This document shows positions 59,114-64,000 of a stretch of 64,000 bases of DNA, one piece after another. Location of the stretch: the NCBI GenBank assembly GCA_014529385.2, contig CM043952.1:157143057-157207056 (forward strand), given 5' to 3'. Origin of the DNA: Adiantum capillus-veneris (Eukaryota; Streptophyta; Polypodiopsida; Polypodiales; Pteridaceae). The notes below the pieces were generated by a model, which worked only from the letters and a program-made list of their open reading frames with translations, had not been told where the DNA came from and did no database searches. Within the stretch, counting starts at the first letter, position 1, and every line of letters begins with the position of its first letter. The translations under genes were made by a program, and so were the position numbers.

Positions 59114-59840
59114 TTAAACCCTTAGTTAAAGATATGTAAAAATCTCAAAGGGGATGAAATGGAAATATAAGAAATGTTGCAAGGAGAGGACGACCCATGA
59201 TGTGGAGCCAAAGGCCAGTTCACCCAGTCCACCAAACCCATCCGATAGTTGCAGCTTCAGCAACAACTGGAGCTCAAAATGTATATCTTATATGATTTGA
59301 ATACAACAAGCCAGGACATTTCAAGAATGTATATCCTAGGCGAGTCTCTGCAACAAATATACCTAATCGATCCAAAGGGAGAGTTCAAATAATAAATCAT
59401 GGAGGACGAGGTCAAGGACACGGAATTGCTGCCAAAGGCAATGCTATCATAGGAGATCCAACATTGGGAGAAGAACAAGAGGAAAGATAAACTCTACATG
59501 TTGCAATCGATAACCCAGGAGCAAGAAAAAAATATGCTATCATTCAAACACCTACAAATCACCAAGGTGAAAAATTTGAGCTTATTATTGATTGTGGCAG
59601 TACTCATTCTTTCTTGTCACCTAAATGTTTAAGGAGGTTAGGACTTAATCAACACCTTCCAAGAAGTATGAAGGTCGAGTTAGCTAATGGAAAGGAGGTG
59701 TTATCTCAGTACACTATGGAAAAAATAGATTTCAAGTTGGGACAATACTCTATTTCTGCTACTTTTTGAACCTTACCCATAGGAATCCAGGACAAAATTC
59801 TTGGAATGGATTGGTTAGCCAGTCACATTGCCAATATCTA
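59114..59840 (+). pseudogene. Gypsy gag end and protease (right of insertion)
   Basis: A zinc-knuckle remnant (YNKPGHFKN) and GGRGQGHGIAAKGNAIIGDP are followed by FELIIDCGSTHSFLSPKCLR, the retropepsin active-site region with C in place of the usual S, and then DKILGMDWLASH, its second conserved motif. Fossil. Confidence 0.85.
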
Positions 59841-60079
59841 TTGTGCCCAAGGAAGTGTTTCCTTTATGGACAACCAAGGTTAGGAAGTCACTAGTCAAGG
59901 CCAGAATGGACGACCAAAAGTTTACTTGGTTAAGTCTAATCTTCTTTTGAAAGTTTTACGCAAGGGAAAATATTTTTTTTAAGTCAAACTAAACAAAGTA
60001 GAAAAATCTTCTTTCAATCCTAAACCAATGTGGCTATAAGACTTTTTAGATATTTTCCCTACATAATTTTTTGACTAGG

Positions 60080-60720
60080 GAGGTAGACCATGGAATCAAA
60101 ATTGTTCCAGGTAGTGAACTAGTCTCAAGGGTGCCGTACAAGATGTCACTTCCAGAGGCTATAGAGCTCAAGGAGTAGCTCAAGCAATTGATTGAGCAAG
60201 GGTTTATCCAACCTAGTATGTCTTCATGGGGTGCACCTGTTCTTTTCCAAAAGAAAAAGGATGGATCTCTTCAACTTTGCATAGATTATAGGGACTTAAA
60301 TCAAGTTACCATCAAGAATAAATAATGAACTCTTCATATTGATGAGATGGTGGATAGACTACATGGAGCCAAAATGTTCACAAAGATCGATCTTTGATCT
60401 GGCTATCATCAAATCCAAATCTAGGAGACTGATATCTCCAAAATAGCTTTCAACACTTGCTATGGTCATTACAAATTTATAGTGATGGCTTTTGGACTTA
60501 CAAATGCTCTTGCAAATTTCAATCGTCTGATGCACGATATCTTTAGAGAAATCTTGGATGATTTTGTCCTAGTATTCTTTGACAATATCTTAATTTATTA
60601 CAAATCAGAGGAAGAGCATGAAGGACATGTTCGGAAAGTGTTAGAATTTTACGCCCAAATAAGTTGTATGCAAAGAAAAGTAAATGTACCTTCTTCACTC
60701 CTAAGGTCTGTTAATTAGGG
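60080..60720 (+). pseudogene. Gypsy reverse transcriptase fragment
   Basis: Signatures in order: [19 protein letters not shown]-like segment, [31 protein letters not shown] and VLVFFDNILIYYKSEEEHEG, where the usual YXDD-type motif reads FFDN. All fit plant Ty3/gypsy. Fossil. Confidence 0.9.
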
Positions 60721-61410
60721 TTTATCATTTCACCTGAAGGAGTCTCTGTTGACCCCGACAAAGTCATGAACATTGTGGAATGGACTCAACCCACTTCACA
60801 AACTAAAGTCAGAGGGTTCTTAGGTATCACAAGATGGTACAGGATCTTTGTAAAGGACTATGCTCTTAAAGGTGCATCGCTAACCAACTTGCTAAAGAAA
60901 GAAGCTACAATACTTTGGCAAGAACAACATGAACCTTGCTTCAAACAACTTAAAAGTTATCTTGCTTCATAACTTCTTCTAAAACTTCTAAACTTATCGA
61001 GAAGTGGTCACATATGCCAGTAACCTTGCATTAGGAGGAGTCCTTACTCAAGAAGGAAGGCATGTAGCTTACACTTCTTGAAAGCTTAGAATTCATGAAG
61101 TAAATTATGCTACACATGATTTAGAACTTCTAGCAATTATTCACTCTCTCAAACTAAGGAGACATTACCTATTGGGACACAAGTTTCAATTGGTAACGGA
61201 TCACAAGAGCCTTAAGTGGATTTTTACCCAATCTAATCTTAACATGAGACAAAGAAAATGGATAGAGCTCATGCATAAATATGATTTTGATAGTAAATTT
61301 AGACCAGGTAAGGATAATGTTGTGGTAGATGCCCTAAGCCATAAATCTTTTTTGGGGGCAATTTTAGTGGCTGACAACCCTATTTTGGACAAGGTCTCAG
61401 ATGTTGTTGT
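60720..61410 (+). pseudogene. Gypsy RNase H fragment
   Basis: VRGFLGITRWYRIFVKDYA (thumb/connection), then LVTDHKSLKWIFTQ and RQRKWIELMHKYDFDSKF, RPGKDNVVVDALSHK, which is the end of the RNase H domain. No integrase follows. Fossil. Confidence 0.9.
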
Positions 61411-61616
61411 GTAATGTACCAAACATTTTCGATAAAACTATTTCATTTACTTTGCAAAAGTGTTTAAGGTTTGAATTTTATCATAAAGTGCTACGATCGG
61501 ATCAAAAATGGGACTCTTGAACTATTAATTTTGGTCTTTATTCACTTGGAAACAATAAGTTCATATAAAAAACTTAAGCCTCAAGTTTATTTCTAAAGAT
61601 TAGAGTCGACCCTCAA
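61411..61616. other. AT-rich stretch without a gene
   Basis: Nothing recognised. It may include the start of the terminal region that follows. Confidence 0.4.
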
Positions 61617-61740
61617 GGAAGAAGGAGTATTTTTTGGAAAGAGAGAGGAAAAGAAGAGTATTTTTAGAAGAGAAAGAGTAGAAGGAGTATTTTTAGGAAA
61701 GGAGGAGTATTTTTAGACAAGAAAGAGAAGGGAGTCAAGT
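61617..61740. repeat. Purine-rich minisatellite
   Basis: Recurring GAAGGAGTATTTTTAGGAAAG-type units of about 20-30 bp (four or five copies), almost pure purine apart from the T-run. Confidence 0.85.
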
Positions 61741-61801
61741 TTAGAGTTCTTGTCTTGAAAGCCAAGCTTCTTATAAAATTAGAGAATCAAAATGCTTCAT
61801 A

Positions 61802-61803
<2 letters not shown>

Positions 61804-61833
<30 letters not shown>
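61804..61833. repeat. (TA)n microsatellite
   Basis: About fifteen AT dinucleotides followed by T-rich sequence. Confidence 0.95.
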
Positions 61834-61837
<4 letters not shown>

Positions 61838-61940
61838 TTTTATTTTTTTAATTTTATTTTTAAATAAAAAGAGTTGCGAACATGCACGAACTTATCTTTC
61901 TATTTTTCGTTATTCCTAGCTTGTGCTTTTGGCTCTTGAG

Positions 61941-61951
61941 AGCCTATATAA
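61941..61951 (+). promoter_or_regulatory. TATA box of a probable LTR
   Basis: CTATATAAAGG is a near-ideal plant TATA box. It lies about 220 bp before the MAPTR start codon and about 1.7 kb before the primer site at 63632. Confidence 0.6.
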
Positions 61952-62159
61952 AGGGCCTTCTTCCACCACTTTCAACACACAAACAAAGAAGTTCTCAAAA
62001 GCGGAAGCTCTCATGCTATAATGTCGGAGTTACCCTCTCTTGCTCAACCCTCTCATCCGCAACCAATCCCTATCTCTAACTCCCTCTCTACCATCGTCCT
62101 ATGGCCCTTTGGATTCTTGAGTCCTCTTTCACTCTTTCCCCCTTCTCTTTCACAATACG

Positions 62160-62582
62160 ATGGCCCCGACGCGAGTGACTCAAAGCTCGAAGGATACTCA
62201 TGTTTTTTCACCTCCAAGGAAGGTGCAAAAGAAGATATCATATAATCCAATCATAACTCAAGCGGAGTTATTGACTCCACAAGAAGTTGAAGCCGTTCAA
62301 CCTCCAACACGGGAGGTAATCGAACATACCCCTAATCTGGTAAGACAAATTTATAAATCTGCATTGTTATTCATGCTACTTGGGAAGCTAAGCATAGAGA
62401 CTCTCTTAAACCATCCAAAAAACGTGATTCTATCACAAGAAACAAGCATATGTTTTCATAGATTAGTAAAAGAACTGTTTGATAAATTACCACTGTTTAT
62501 TAAAGTGTTATTGCTTGATAAATTGTTATTGTTTAATAAGTTGTTACTGGTTGATATGAAGAGTTGGTTGATCATGTTTTAA
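62160..62582 (+). CDS. MAPTR-start 140-codon frame, possible LTR-encoded leader exon
   Basis: The frame begins MAPTRVTQSSKDTHVFSPPR and its first 60 codons (to about 62339) are basic and serine/threonine/proline-rich. CTG-GTAAGA at 62339 is a strong 5' splice-site match, and beyond it the frame becomes leucine-rich and repeat-encoded (TTATTGCTTGATAAATTG-like words), as expected for intron. So the real coding part may be only the first 60 codons. It resembles the MAPKR frame at 46872 in start, setting and following donor-like word. No known domain; it may be a gag leader of the gypsy family or an unrelated gene. Confidence 0.4.
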   Translation: MAPTRVTQSSKDTHVFSPPRKVQKKISYNPIITQAELLTPQEVEAVQPPTREVIEHTPNLVRQIYKSALLFMLLGKLSIETLLNHPKNVILSQETSICFHRLVKELFDKLPLFIKVLLLDKLLLFNKLLLVDMKSWLIMF

Positions 62583-62629
62583 GAATCATTTAAAGAGAAG
62601 AATTATTGAAAGAATTTCTTTTGTTCCTC

Positions 62630-62855
62630 GCGTGTAGCACGATGCCTTGTGGCTAGCAAGATGCCTCGTGGTTAGCGAGATGATCCCGCGGTTAGTGGAG
62701 ATTAAGCTGAGATTATCCACTCTCTTTTTATCCCTCGCGGCTAGCTAGATGCCTGGCAGTTATCAAGATGCCTCATGGTTAGTGGGATGCCTCACGGTTA
62801 GCGGCATGCCTGGCCCTTAGCAAGATGCCTCGCGGTTAGCGAGATAGAAAGGTTG
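62630..62855. repeat. GATGCCTCGCGGTTAGCGA minisatellite
   Basis: About ten variants of AAGATGCCTCGCGGTTAGCG with period near 20-21 bp, partly interrupted at 62710-62740. CG-containing, so it stands out from the AT-rich flanks. Confidence 0.93.
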
Positions 62856-62859
62856 TGCA

Positions 62860-63630
62860 ATTTGTAGTTAATGAATAAATCCTTTGCAAAGGATCTGTTG
62901 TTTTGACAGAGAAAGTCCACGGGTAGTGACAAACGCATAAGAAATTGGAAAAGTTCTTTTTGTTGAAATATAGGACTGTCTTCATTATGCCTTGTTTAAA
63001 TTGTTTTGGTATTATTTGAAGGGCTATATAAAAGAACCTGTGTATGGAATTAATTAAGAGTTTTTATATGTAAAACATGCTAAAAAGTGTAAGTGTGGGG
63101 TGAAAAGTGGGGGTTAGCTCAGGTTGCCAGTCAAGGATGGGTGGTTTTGATTAGTCAAGAAACTCTCCACTCCCTCGCATTAGGAGAAGAAAAATTAGAG
63201 ACTCATTGTGCCAAGAGTCAAAAAGTCCCAAATATACGTGCCCCTAAAAGCTATGGACCCGATTAGTCATGTACTTTTCACAAGATTAGTAGTTAGTTTA
63301 GACTAAGTCTCATATCATATGTAGGGTTTATGAATAGCGTCCATGCCTCTTAAACCTGGGGAAAAAGGTGTTGTTTATAGATTCTAAATATGTTAATGTG
63401 ATATTATCTTTATGTTAGAAAATAGCTTTCATTGTAATCCTTGATTTATCGACCTAGCTTGTGGTGTACGATCCTTATAACCACGAACATGATGGATAGA
63501 GGACTTCCTCTCTTCTGTTGCTTGTATCTCTAATTTGTGAAAATGGAGTAGGGTGTCATCAACAAAACTTGAGAATAAAGGAAGTCCATCTATCAAGTCA
63601 TCCCAATCTTCCAGGGTTGGGGACCTCACA
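62860..63630 (+). mobile_element. Terminal region (probable LTR end) of a gypsy-family element
   Basis: Sequence at 63070-63350 resembles the minus-strand LTR remnant at 44173-44620 (GATGGGTGG...GATTAGTCA...CTCC), and it ends GGGGACCTCACA followed by a tRNA-Met primer site. Fossil; the start of this LTR could not be fixed, and it may begin anywhere after 61410. Confidence 0.55.
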
Positions 63631-63631
63631 A

Positions 63632-63649
63632 TTGGTATTAGAGCATAGG
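63632..63649 (+). promoter_or_regulatory. tRNA-Met-type primer-binding site
   Basis: TTGGTATTAGAGCATAGG directly after the CTCACA border, the best of three such sites in the window. It implies that the internal part of another gypsy-family copy starts here and runs off the right edge. Confidence 0.75.
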
Positions 63650-63869
63650 TTAAAAAGATTTAATTGGCTACTTCAAGCTTTCTCGGATGTATGGTTTTCT
63701 ATATCCATTACCCGACCCATGTAGATATTTCAATATGTCAGTTGATGTGTATCACATTTGTGGTTGAAACTTCTATTGTATTTTCTCAGTGAGAGGTTTT
63801 TCTAGATACCTATATGACATTTTGATGTCTTTATGAATAAAAAGATTGATTTATTGTTCTTCAAAAAAT

Positions 63870-64000
63870 TGTATGATTGATTAAGTTGTGTAAGTGAATT
63901 TTTGGTGGATTGAATAATCCATGACTGGTTAAGTCATGTGATTGAGGTAATCATGACTGGTTAAGTCACGTGACTGAGTTTTGATGGACTAGATAAGTCA
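63870..64000. repeat. 32-bp minisatellite at the window edge
   Basis: CATGACTGGTTAAGTCATGT (63921) and CATGACTGGTTAAGTCACGT (63953) lie 32 bp apart. Degenerate relatives GATTGATTAAGTTGTGT (near 63875) and GGACTAGATAAGTCA (to the end) extend it. Confidence 0.85.

Larger units (their letters stand above)
48052..61410 (+). mobile_element. Ty3/gypsy element, split by a 10-kb insertion
   Basis: Plus-strand gypsy copy whose parts lie at 48052-49117 (primer site and gag) and 59109-61410 (gag end, protease, reverse transcriptase, RNase H). The two parts are separated by a complete younger insertion flanked by AAGAG on both sides. No integrase was recognised after the RNase H. Its 5' LTR probably ends at 48051. 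A terminal region of the same kind follows at 61.4-63.6 kb. Broken, with more than ten interruptions. Confidence 0.85.

Noticed and set aside
62345-62582. Leucine-rich second half of the 140-codon MAPTR frame as a membrane segment
   Set aside because: Produced by short tandem TTATTG/TTGATAAA words after a strong splice-donor match, so more likely intron or low-complexity sequence.

Overview
The window looks like a piece of a large, repeat-filled nuclear genome from a land plant. It is AT-rich and holds Ty1/copia and Ty3/gypsy LTR retrotransposon remains of plant type, long complex satellites and many minisatellites, and no intact host gene that I can support. A broken DUF7869-like gene at 7.2-10.4 kb belongs to a family I associate with mosses, ferns, lycophytes and many aquatic eukaryotes, so a seed-free plant or gymnosperm seems likelier to me than a flowering plant. 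That is inference; no search was run.

Layout: 1-2.76 kb is a satellite of about 430/350-bp units, cut by the window edge, and 5.34-7.14 kb is a second satellite of about 315-bp units. Both are built around the same short box. Minisatellites and GA-rich repeats lie between them. The DUF7869-like pseudogene (7.2-10.4 kb) is followed by a broken copia element (11.45-14.2 kb). The 16.7-17.7 kb stretch is AT-rich and holds two perfect long hairpins. A decayed gypsy element occupies 20.1-24.9 kb, and an unrecognised decayed minus-strand coding region 25.9-28.7 kb. The 31.6-38.0 kb stretch has two 1.93-kb direct repeats around a minus-strand gag-like region, probably a gag-only LTR element.

The 38.7-44.6 kb stretch is a tangle of repeated gypsy gag fragments in both orientations. 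The 44.1-49.1 and 59.1-63.7 kb stretches hold relatives of one gypsy family with unusually organised long terminal regions (TATA box, short MAP-start ORF, GATGCC minisatellite, then a tRNA-Met-type primer site). Inserted into that gypsy copy is a 9,991-bp minus-strand LTR element at 49,118-59,108. It has TG...CA LTRs, a primer site, a polypurine tract and a 5-bp target duplication, yet its coding region shows a retropepsin-like segment and a duplicated unknown domain but no reverse transcriptase or integrase that I can recognise.

There is no host pathway to describe: the elements relate to one another by insertion, duplication and decay. The best candidates for something undescribed are the 10-kb element with its duplicated domain, the box shared by the two satellites, and the paired perfect hairpins. 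All element boundaries and divergences are by-eye estimates.
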